From Ambrosia x helenae (taxonomy: Eukaryota > Streptophyta > Magnoliopsida > Asterales > Asteraceae), in the NCBI GenBank assembly GCA_030844895.1, contig CM061224.1, forward strand, positions 31,146,102 to 31,210,101: 64,000 bases of DNA. The letters run 5' to 3'. The notes beneath the pieces were generated by a model. The model was not told where the DNA came from, did no database searches, and worked only from the letters and a program-made list of their open reading frames with translations. A program made the translations under genes and the position numbers. Positions 20,483 through 29,897 of the stretch are shown here, in pieces; within the stretch, counting starts at the first letter, position 1, and each line of letters opens with the position of its first letter.

Positions 20483-21619
20483 TCAAGCGGGGTTATTTGG
20501 AGCAGCAAGGGCGTTTGTAGCAGGAATTCGGCAAGCATCCGCAAGATGCCCATACCTTTGACAATTGGTACACTGACGGCAGGGCACTTGGGTTGGATGG
20601 TGATACTGGCAGGTGTCACACTTTGGTAGCTTCCCGTTGTATTGTTTCTTGTTGGGTGGGGCAGTGGTGTCTATAGCAAAATTCCTGGCCTTGCACTTTC
20701 CGTTGGTTGAGGCCTCAGTTTTGATTTCAACAGCAGGTTGGGGAGTATCCTTTGCAACAGTTTTCTTTTCCCCTTTCCGGGTCAGGGTTCCTGCCTTCAC
20801 ATGGTTATCTGTTAGGGTGGCAGCCAAACGTTTTGTTTCCTCCAAGGTAGCAGGGTTCCTTCCCCACATCGTATCCTGAATCTTCATGGGCAAGCCACCA
20901 ATGTATTTTTCGATTGCAATTGGCAAGGGGGTGACTTTGTGTGGTAATAGTAGGCTAAGTTCGTGGAAACGAGTGTTGTAGGCAAGGTTTTCTCCACTAT
21001 CTTGGACAAGGTCGTGAAACTCGTCTTCCAACTTCTTGATTTCGTTGCGTGGACAGAACTCATTTTTCATAATCTCTTTGACTTGATCCCAAGTCATAGC
21101 AAGTGCAACTTCAGCTCCTCTGGTGCGATTTTCCTCATTCCACCAAGTGAGTGCTCGTTTGTGAAGAACACTCATAGCATAACGGACCTTAAAGTTATCG
21201 GGGCACTCACTGTTAATGAAGGTATTCTCAATACCCTCGAACCATTGTAGAAGGCCAGTAGCTCCTTCATCTCCACTGAACTTATGGGGATTACAGGAAT
21301 TAAAGTGCTTAAGAGTGCAAGCTGGGAGACCATTCCCGTTCCCATTGTGGTTTCCATTGCCGTTTCCATTGCCGTTACCGCTTCCATTGCCATTACCGTT
21401 GCTGTTCATCTGGATGACTTGAGCCACCAAATTAGGAACCAGGGTTGCCATTTGTTGCGCCATTTGTTGAGAAATGATCGCAGCCAGTTGGGCATTAATG
21501 TCGTTGTTGTTGTTATGGTTGTCGTGGTTATGGTTGTGATTGCTACTCCCTTCATCATGATTGTCACCACTGTTAAGGCGAGCACTGCGACGTGGAGGCA
21601 TGATCTGTAAGAGACACAA
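20483..21619 (-). CDS. N2 gag (gypsy capsid/nucleocapsid), open frame
   Basis: A continuous frame of 378 codons; the likely start is the second Met (MPPRRSARLN, 21601). Order: basic N-terminus; His/Asn-rich tract; (Asn-Gly)n repeat at residues about 75-95; retrotransposon gag domain with LQWFEGIENTF, ALTWWNEENRTRG, MTWDQVKEIMKNEFCPRNEI and FHDLVQDSGENLAYNTRFHEL; IGGLPMKIQDTMW; then Cys/His motifs CDTCQYHHPTQVPC and CTNCQRYGHLADAC. It stops after NNPA, losing the second CCHC knuckle that the N1 gag keeps (YECGDPNHFRNRC). It is open but has no pol partner, so mobility would need proteins in trans. Confidence 0.88.
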   Translation of the reverse strand: MCLLQIMPPRRSARLNSGDNHDEGSSNHNHNHDNHNNNNDINAQLAAIISQQMAQQMATLVPNLVAQVIQMNSNGNGNGSGNGNGNGNGNHNGNGNGLPACTLKHFNSCNPHKFSGDEGATGLLQWFEGIENTFINSECPDNFKVRYAMSVLHKRALTWWNEENRTRGAEVALAMTWDQVKEIMKNEFCPRNEIKKLEDEFHDLVQDSGENLAYNTRFHELSLLLPHKVTPLPIAIEKYIGGLPMKIQDTMWGRNPATLEETKRLAATLTDNHVKAGTLTRKGEKKTVAKDTPQPAVEIKTEASTNGKCKARNFAIDTTAPPNKKQYNGKLPKCDTCQYHHPTQVPCRQCTNCQRYGHLADACRIPATNALAAPNNPA

Positions 21620-22108
21620 TGAAATGAATGAGGTTATATAAGGAATGTAATTATTTATTCATTAATTAAAACGAATAAATGAAAACGTTGACTTATCAAA
21701 GATTCTAGATTCTAATAACATATGAAGGCATGCTTTAGCCTATAAGTGAACACTCATCCCGAGAATTCCAGGTAGGCATTCGGGTCCCTCGTCTGATTGG
21801 GATATATGCGCAATGCCAAAGACAGAAGACTCAGAATACAGGCGTTCACCCTTCCAGATTGCACGTTTTCGTTATTAAAATTTAGAACTTCGACGAGATC
21901 TCAAGGGGGTTCAGGTTAAATCTGGGGATTTTGTCCTATTAGTCTAAGAGTGGATCCACTGATGGAGAGCAGCCTTCTTGTAAGGATGAAAGTAGTGATA
22001 AGAAGTAGAAGGGAGATAGAGTATAGCAAGTAAAAGAAGCAAGTGCTGGTTAAATCTTATGGTTATAGACTAAATTATTTTTCTAATAACCTAATTCCCT
22101 ATAACCAA
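21620..22108 (-). other. N2 leader (first unit)
   Basis: Untranslated leader between primer site and gag, almost identical to the second unit. No coding content. Confidence 0.75.
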
Positions 22109-22122
22109 GGCTCTGATACCAA
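22109..22122 (-). other. Primer binding site of N2
   Basis: TTGGTATCAGAGCC on the minus strand, two bases inside the LTR at 22125. Confidence 0.9.
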
Positions 22123-22124
22123 TC

Positions 22125-24606
22125 TGTAACACCCCAACCGATGGCGGAAACATCGGGATGTCACGTATTGATGATTGTTCAGTAGCTCATGGTGAATAAT
22201 AAATTTCATTAAATAATTTAAATAAGTTACATACAATTGTTCTAAGAACTTGTACATCAAATTGAATAAGACTATGCAAACATCTTCAAGCATCAATTCA
22301 AATCTTCAAGCAATTAGAACCTGAAACATGTTAAGTTGAAAATATTTTGGGTCAACAAAAGTTGGTGAGAATTACATAGGTTTTGATAATCAAATAAAAT
22401 TTGTTGTGCAATTCATGTGTCATGGCAATCTAGTCCATATGTGAAAACATACTAGAAGTAAATCGAGTGCATAATCAACCCTTGTGACTGTTGTATTGTG
22501 GTACTTCCCATACGCTCATGGTTCACTCGTTTAAATTGCAGTAACAAACACCCACGCAACCTTTGTAGGAGGCACGTATCCGGGTGGGATTGTCAGTCCA
22601 ATAGATCTATCAATGTATACCGTCGGCTTGTACGGAGTTAATGATTATGCTAGAATTGTGCTTACCCTAGTCATGTTCAAGACATAATGCAACATAGAAA
22701 AACACATAGACACATTGATGATTGAATTGCATAAATGATGTTGTAACATGTTTCACCCCAAAAATGGTGATAAATAGAAAAGGGGCTATGTAAAACTCAC
22801 CTTAGCAAAATGTTATACTTCTTGAAGAGATTGAATAATGGTGTTGCCCAAACAATGCCAAATATCACCCTATAATAAGGTAATAAATAAGTCTATCTAG
22901 TCTACAAATGTATACGTTCTAGGGCTTCGAATTTGGGGATAAATGCTCGTTTGATTTATATTAAAATTGTTTGATAATTGAGAGAATTTTTTGTAAATAA
23001 ATAAACAAAAATTCTTTTTATGAAATTTAAATTTAAGATGGTCATAATAATGTGTTTAAAGTATAAAAATAATTTTTACAAAATTATTTTCTTTAAAATA
23101 GAATATTAATTCTATTTATAACAAATTATCAAGATTTAACTTTAATATTTAAAAATACTAAAGTTAAAGAATTATTAGTTTAAAATTTATATTTCTGTTC
23201 TAAATATTCAGAAATAATTTGTATAAAATTTTGGTGCAAAAATATTAAAAATTGGATTTATTATGATTTAATTATGATTAAAACTAACAAAAATTGATTA
23301 AAAATATTAAATATATGACTTTTCAGAATTAAAAATTATTTCAGAAAATTTTATCATTATATAAACTTAGAATAATTTTTGTGGAAATTTATAAAATTGT
23401 TGTGATATTTTAATGGAATTTTATAGATATAATAGAATAAACTTGTAATATTTATTATATATAATAAATAAAAGATTTTTAAAAAACCAAAAATTGTATG
23501 ATAAATTTGATTATCAGAATATCATAAGATAATTTTTATAAAAATTTTGGACTATGTTTGCTATTTTTAATAATTAATTGTATTTATGTAAGATATTATT
23601 TATTCAAGAAAAACAAAACTGAAATTAAAACAAAAAGAATTAAGGAGATTCGGCCCTTGAGGGGCTCGAACCGGAGACCTCATGCTATGCAGACACGTCC
23701 CAGACCAACTGGTCTGGACGAGTTTTTGTTCTAGATTTCGAAACAGAAATTATTTATCCATACAATTACATTATCCCCAAATTGACATGAACCCTAATTA
23801 TCTAATCAACCTATATACGCGATTATAGGCCAATTAATCATGGGGCTTATGATGTACTAGGGCCGATTAACAAAATCAACTAAGGAATTCGATACTTACA
23901 ATACAATTTCGTGTAATTCGATGTAGTCAACGAAAAAGTCAACTGTTCAAGATTCTTTGAAAAAGATAGCTTGTTTATAGAATTTGGGAGTGAGGGTTTG
24001 TTTTGTGGCGAGTATAAGGTGGAGTGAAGGCCTCAATTTATAGTGGGAGATTCGTGTATACGAAATGGTAATGTTTTGACCCACTTAATACTATGACGCG
24101 ATAATTAGACGAAATTTGGAATGTTTTAATGGTTAATTAGCGTGTGATGGACGCGAGTCAACTGTATCATTCATCATTCAAGCCTTAGCAAAACAATTAA
24201 CGCGGATTGATTGAGTATTAGGGGAATGTGGGATCGCAGGTTTGACTTTTTGAAAGTCAATTTGAAATCTCAGGGATAAGATAAATATAATTCAGTTCAT
24301 AGTTAAATACCAAGACACATGGTGGCCTAGTGGTGGGTTGTTGGTTGCTGAATCTTGGACCGGTTAGGGACCCGGGTTCGATCCACGTCCCTAACATCGT
24401 TTTTCAAATGTTTTTGTTTTAGAGTGGGCCGGGAACTGGGCCTGGGCCGGGTTATGGTGTGAATGTTGGGCTGTGACTTTGGACTTGGTTGGTGGGCTAA
24501 TCCTTGTAAATTTAAAACATAAGTTTTTTTTTTTTTTTTTTTTTTAGAGAAACCGTATCTGATTTTTTTTTTTTAAAAACTGAAATATTATTATTATTAT
24601 CAAATA

Positions 24607-24644
<38 letters not shown>

Positions 24645-24747
24645 AATTGTGAGTTAGGATAATGGAGACTTAGGCACATTTGTTTAAAATGTAACAAAAA
24701 TAAGGGCTTTTATGTTAAAATATGGGGAAAAATTTCGCGTTGTTACA
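22125..24747 (-). repeat. 5' LTR of N2 (2623 bp)
   Basis: Its outer end (minus TGTAACAACGCG at 24747) abuts N1 gag sequence. tRNA-like modules lie at 23630-23718 (sense) and 24319-24394 (antisense), the TATA box at 24036-24042 and a (TA)n tract at 24610-24638. The first base run of the LTR differs slightly from the middle LTR (AACGCG versus ATCGCG). Confidence 0.92.
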
Positions 24748-25645
24748 GTAATCCCCCTAAGTTCAGTGGAGAGGAAGGAGCTACTGGTCTTCCTACAATG
24801 GTTTGAGGGTATTGAGAATACCTTCATTAACAGTGAGTGTCCCGATAACTTTAAGGTCCGTTATGCTATGAGTGTTCTTCACAAACGAGCACTCACTTGG
24901 TGGAATGAAGAAAAACGCACCCGAGGAGCTGAAGTTGCACTTACTATGACCTGGGATCAAGTCAAGGAGATAATGAAAGCTGAATTTTGCCCACGTAACG
25001 AGGTCAAGAAATTAGAGGATGAATTCCACACCCTTGCTAAAAATAGTGGGGAAAACCTTGCTTATAATACCCGCTTCCATGAGCTTAGTCTGTTGTTGCC
25101 CATAAGGTCACTCCTCTACCTTTAGCATTGAGAAATATATCGGTGGTTTACCCATGCAGATTCAGGACACGATATGGGGAAGGAACCCTGCTACCCTCGA
25201 AGAGGCCAAACGTCTAGCAGCTACCTTAACTGACAATCACGTGATGAATGGTACCTTAGTTCGGAAAGGCGAGAAAGCAAGTATTGTAGCCGCGGTAACT
25301 ACTGAGAACCAGAAGCGTAAGACCAGGGATCCTGATGCAAACGTCACTACACAAGCTTCTAACAAGAAACCCTATATAGGAAACTATCCATTGTGTAATA
25401 CATGCAAACGACATCATCCCACTGCTTCAGCGTGTCGTTTGTGCACCAATTGTGGTAAGTATGGCCATCTGGTCAACACGTGTCGCGAGACCCCAAATCC
25501 TAATGCCAACCAACCTACCAACCCTGCTCAGGCTACTAATCCTAATCGATACAACTATGGTCAGTGCTATGAATGTGGAGACCCAAATCACTTCCGTAAC
25601 CGATGCCCTAAACTAAACCGAGATCAAGACCCTCCAGCTACCTAA
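24748..25645 (+). pseudogene. N1 gag, N-terminus missing and frameshifted
   Basis: It begins mid-domain (NPPKFSGEEGATGL) right at the N2 end. One extra base near 24784-24789 shifts the frame before LQWFEGIENTF. The main frame then runs through ALTWWNEEKRTRG and ENLAYNTRFHEL to a second break near 25100, and a third segment (25154-25645) carries IQDTIWGRNPATLEEAKRLAA and three Cys/His motifs: CNTCKRHHPTASAC, CTNCGKYGHLVNTC and CYECGDPNHFRNRC. It ends at TAA with no protease after it, consistent with a gag-only element. Confidence 0.87.
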
Positions 25646-26476
25646 CAGCAAGACCCACCATTTGACTATTGGATGCTTTTTATTCTATGTATTGACGCTA
25701 TTTGATTCAAGTAATAAATTCTAGTATTGAAATTTTTGTCTGAGAGTTGTTTACATGGTATAATCATAACACTTGAATGCATGCTTGTTTGAATGTGAAC
25801 TAATTATCTAAATCTATACAACTACAACTCATATACTGTGCTTGTTATACTTATAAACTTACTTGCATAAACGTGTTATCAATTTGCAATCTATGTGTAT
25901 AATAAATGCTGCACTTAATAGAGGTCATCATGCCTTTTCAACAGTCGGGAGAGGCCCAACAACCTGCTCCACGACTGGTGGAGGCTATCGAACCTACTCA
26001 ACGATTGGTAGAGGTCATTATGCCTTTTCAACAGTCAGGAGAGGCCCTACAACCTGCTCCACGACTGGTGGAGGCTATCGATCCTGCTCAACAATCGGTA
26101 GAGTCATAGAAGGACATAAAACCCTAATGTAAGGTAAATTGGTGATTGCGGTCCGGAACGTAATCATGAATTTACAGGTACGTTAAGGTAGTGTGAAATT
26201 CTATCAAAGTTTTCGGTAGTTGACTAATTATAAACCTTAGTTACCTGGCAGTTCATTTAGTCTTTCAACCCATTCCTTTTAGGACTCCTAAAACTTAAGA
26301 TTTTTATTCTCCTTGCGATTTCAAGACACACCTAATTCTACTCTCTTATCCAAATTATTTGAAACAAGATTATTCTATTCATGTCATAACACAAAATTTC
26401 CAGACCACACTTGTCCTGATTTCTACCCAATCACCTTCAACCTTGTGTTTTCAATAAACTTCAGGACGAAGTTCCT
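25646..26476 (+). other. N1 3' untranslated region
   Basis: No gene. The 90-bp tandem repeat (25921-26100) is its only structure. It ends at the PPT. Confidence 0.7.
25921..26100 (+). repeat. 90-bp tandem repeat built of 30-bp subunits
   Basis: GAGGTCATCATGCCTTTTC starts at 25921 and again at 26011. Each 90-bp unit is itself three diverged 30-bp repeats with the pattern CAAC(A/G)(A/G)T-GG-(A/G)GAGG. N2 carries only one 90-bp unit. Confidence 0.85.
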
Positions 26477-26491
26477 AAAAGTAGGGGAGAC
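26477..26491 (+). other. PPT of N1
   Basis: AAAAGTAGGGGAGAC immediately before the 3' LTR. Confidence 0.88.
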
Positions 26492-29047
26492 TGTAACATT
26501 TCGCATTAAATACTACGAACGTTACGACATTTCTTAATGAAACGTCAATTTTTATCAATACCGCATTTAAAAAAAAAATATATTTCGTGACACATTTGGA
26601 CCCCTAGTACCCTATAATAAACATATAATATCTATATATTAGTGATAAAACTGTTTAAAAAAAATAAAGGCATGGGCCGGGGTTCGAACCCGAGCCCATG
26701 GCCGGTTTTCTTTTTCACACCAACAGCCCCACCAGCTGGTCTACAATGTGTCTTGATACTTAATTCTGAAGTAAATTATATTTATCTTATACTTGGGACT
26801 GCAGTTGACTTTCAAAAAGTCAAATTTGCGATCCCACCTTCCTTACTCAATCAATCCGCGTTAAAGCTTGAATGGTGATTGATACAGTTGATTCGCGTCC
26901 ATCACACGCTAATTAGCCATTAAAACATTCCAAATCTTGTTTAATTAAAGCGTCATTGCATTAAGTGGGTCAAAACATTACCATTTCGTATACACGAGCC
27001 TCCCACTATAAATTGAGGCCTTCACTACAACCTATACTCGCCAAATAATCTTTCCCCTCTAAAAATTTCTGCTGAAAAACATCTTTCCAAGCTTCATTGT
27101 CGCGAGTTGACTTTTTCGTTTGACCACTCATAAATCGCGAGAAAAGATTGTAAGTCGCAATATCTTTGCTTGGTTTTGTTCATCGGCCCTTAAACAACAA
27201 TAACCCCATGTTTAATCGGGTTATTCTTCGTTAATTTTGTTGATTGAAAAAGCTAGGGCTCGACATTTGATTTGGGGATAAACATAACCTGCAGACCACG
27301 ATATATATTTGAATCAGAAACAAAACAGACACAACCACTGTTCTAGATCAAGTGGTTGTGTCGTCTGGCTGTTACCTAAGATACGCGGGTTCGAGTCCCG
27401 CCATACACACATTTTTTTTCTTTTCTTTAAAATGATTATAAAACTGAATCAGTATAATTATATAATTAATTTCAACCATGGTTTAATTGTTCTCAGGGTC
27501 CAGCCCAGTTGGTGGCTGGGCTTGTGATAAAACCCCACCCGGTCCCAGACCCGGGTTCGAGCCTTGGCAACCACAACATTTTTTTTTAAACCTTTACTTT
27601 TATATATTATTTAAAAATGATTTTAAAATACTAAAACTCCTTTATAAATTCTACAAAAATTATTTTATGTTATTCTAGTAGAAAAGTTTTACATACAATT
27701 TTTAGTTTTCCAAAAATTATTTATTTAATATATATAATAAATATTTCAAGTTTATTCTATTTATTTATAAAATTCTATAAAAATATCAAAACGATTATAT
27801 AAATTTCCACAAAAATTAGCCCGAGTTTATATAACATTAAACTTTTCTGAAATGATTTTTATTCTGAAAAATCATTTATTTAGTATTTTTAATCAATTTT
27901 TGTTAGTTTTAATCATAAATAAATCATAATAAATTCATTTTTCAATATTTTTGCACCAAAATTTTATATAAATTATTTCAATCCATTTAGAACTGAAATA
28001 CAATTTTTAATTTAATAATTCTTTAATTTTAATATTTTTAAATATTAATGTTATATTTTGACAATTTGAAATAAATAGATTTAATATTCTATTTTTAAGA
28101 AAATAATTTTATAAAAATTATTTTCATACTTAAAACTTTATATTGTGACCATCTTTAATTTAAAATTTACAAAAAGACTTTTGTTTATTTATTTCTCAAA
28201 TTTCTCTTATTTATTAAACGTTTTAATTATTAATCAAACGAACACTTATCCCCAATTCGAAACCCTAGAATATTTGTAGATTAGAAGGACTTAGACATAT
28301 TTATTACCTTAATTTTAGGGTAATACTTGGCATCGTTGGGCAACACATATTCTATTTTCACGAGACATAACATTTTGCTAAGGTGAGTTTACATAGCCTC
28401 TTTTTCTGTTTTACATTTTGGGGTGAAACATGTTTAAACATTTTATACACTATCATTTACTCATTCTTACATTGTTGAAACTTGTGATTCAATTACACTA
28501 TCATTTACTCATTCTATCATTTGACTGTAACAAAAAGACACAGTACAATCATTAACATTGATCAAGTCGCCTGTTTAGATTATAGCGCTATAGGTCTGAC
28601 AAATCCATCCCCCCGCATAAATTCAGGGATGATCGATAACAGTAACAACATTTAACTAACTTCCGAGTTAGTCCTCAGTCGACACAAGGTTTGATTGTAC
28701 AAAGACGCATTGTTACATGTCGGACTCATACTCTATCATTATACAACTGTGATTGTTGTACAAACTATGGTTATCAATTATATTCAAAAACCTATGTATT
28801 CTCACCAACTTTTGTTGACCCAAAATATTTTCAAATTTAACATGTTTCAGGTTATACTTGCTTGAAGATTGAGTTAATGCTTGAAGATGTGTGCATAGTA
28901 TTATTCATTTTGATGTACGAATTCTTGTAGAACAATTGCATGTAATTTATTTAAATCAATTAATGAAATTTATTATTCACCATGAACTACTGAACAATCA
29001 TCAATACGTGACATCCCGATGTTTCCGCCATCGGTTGGGGTGTTACA
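26492..29047 (+). repeat. 3' LTR of N1 (2556 bp)
   Basis: Matches the 5' LTR except for scattered substitutions and an extra segment of about 110 bp (26757-26870) lying between short CTTGA repeats. tRNA-like modules are at 26655-26745 (antisense), 27316-27419 and 27497-27587 (sense); the TATA box is at 27007-27013. It is followed by the TCTAG target duplication (29048-29052). Confidence 0.92.
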
Positions 29048-29267
29048 TCTAGGGCTTAGTTTCATGTTTTAAAATAATCGTTTTGGAACACGTTGTCACT
29101 TGGTTTTGTAACTTGATAACGCTTCCGCTACAGTTTTCTGATAACAGAATTATGTTTTGAGTTACGTATTTTTCATATAGTGTTGTTTATGTGACCGTTG
29201 ACTTGGATCCTGGTTTGTCATGCGCCTTGCGGTAAAACTCCGCAAATGGAAATTTGAGGGTGTGACA
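29048..29267 (+). repeat. 3' LTR of G1, second part
   Basis: It resumes the sequence interrupted at 13326 (TCTAGGGCTTAGTTTCATG) and ends GAGGGTGTGACA, as the 5' LTR does. Confidence 0.88.
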
Positions 29268-29897
29268 CTCAGCAACCAATCTTAGCACACAGACCATCAA
29301 AGAAATAAAAAAAAAGTGAAGACTAGAGATTAATTAACAGTTAAGAGTTGAGAATAAATGTCTGTCAATGATTAAAGAACTTATTTCATAAAAAATCTGT
29401 TTGTTTGTAGTAGAATTTTTTTTAAAAAGAACGGATGTTATATTTTTGATAATATATCAAAGTTAAAAACTTTGATTAAAACGTTTTCATATTAAATGAA
29501 ATGGGAGAACATTGAATAGCAAATTATTATGACACAAACATTCACTTTCAACCTTTGAATAAAAACATGTTTTGCTAAGAGTTGTTTCTCGAGAGTACTT
29601 TGGGAATTTGACACATTTGTAATGTACTTGATAAGAGATCAATATTAAAAATATCTCAACACTAATTAAATGGCCAATATTTACTTGAATTAACTATTTA
29701 CAAACAAAACACTAAAGGTTTTGGACAAAAACAAATGATAATAATATTCATATTAAAAACTTCAAGTCCAAAAGTGATGACTTGAAATTTATTGGCATGT
29801 TTTAAAATATTAATATCTTCTCGTAAAACCACATACACATGGTTCAAGTTTAAACATGCCCAAAAATGAAACTTTCTACTAAAGTTTCATAAACCTG
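29268..29897. other. AT-rich unique-looking sequence, no gene seen
   Basis: Low-complexity A/T-rich DNA between the end of G1 and the 3' end of the RPA1-like pseudogene. It may include the pseudogene's 3' UTR. No repeat match inside the window. Confidence 0.5.

Larger units (their letters stand above)
16304..24747 (-). mobile_element. N2: tandem gag-only gypsy element inside N1
   Basis: On the minus strand the order is LTR (24747-22125), primer site, leader, gag, 3' UTR, PPT, LTR (19986-17355), then a second primer site, leader and truncated gag. Thus two units share the middle LTR. No pol is present in about 2.1 kb of internal sequence. The right end is a clean LTR terminus next to N1 gag sequence. 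The left end is truncated in gag. Confidence 0.88.
13327..29047 (+). mobile_element. N1: gag-only Ty3/gypsy element nested in the G1 LTR
   Basis: N1 has matching LTRs (13327-15776 and 26492-29047), a tRNA-iMet primer site, a leader, a partial gag, a PPT and a perfect 5-bp target duplication TCTAG on both sides. No protease, RT or integrase is present, so it looks like a non-autonomous gag-only element (TR-GAG type) rather than a decayed full element. It is interrupted by N2 in the opposite orientation. Confidence 0.9.
11090..29267 (+). mobile_element. G1: Ty3/gypsy remnant (LTR, primer site, partial gag, split LTR)
   Basis: A left-truncated LTR (11090-11890) is followed by a tRNA-iMet primer site, a leader, a partial gag and a 3' LTR. 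That LTR is interrupted at 13326 by element N1 and resumes at 29048, ending GGGTGTGACA at 29267. Everything from mid-gag to inside the 3' LTR, including all of pol, is missing. The left end abuts the copia LTR, so the copia may have inserted into G1. Confidence 0.8.
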
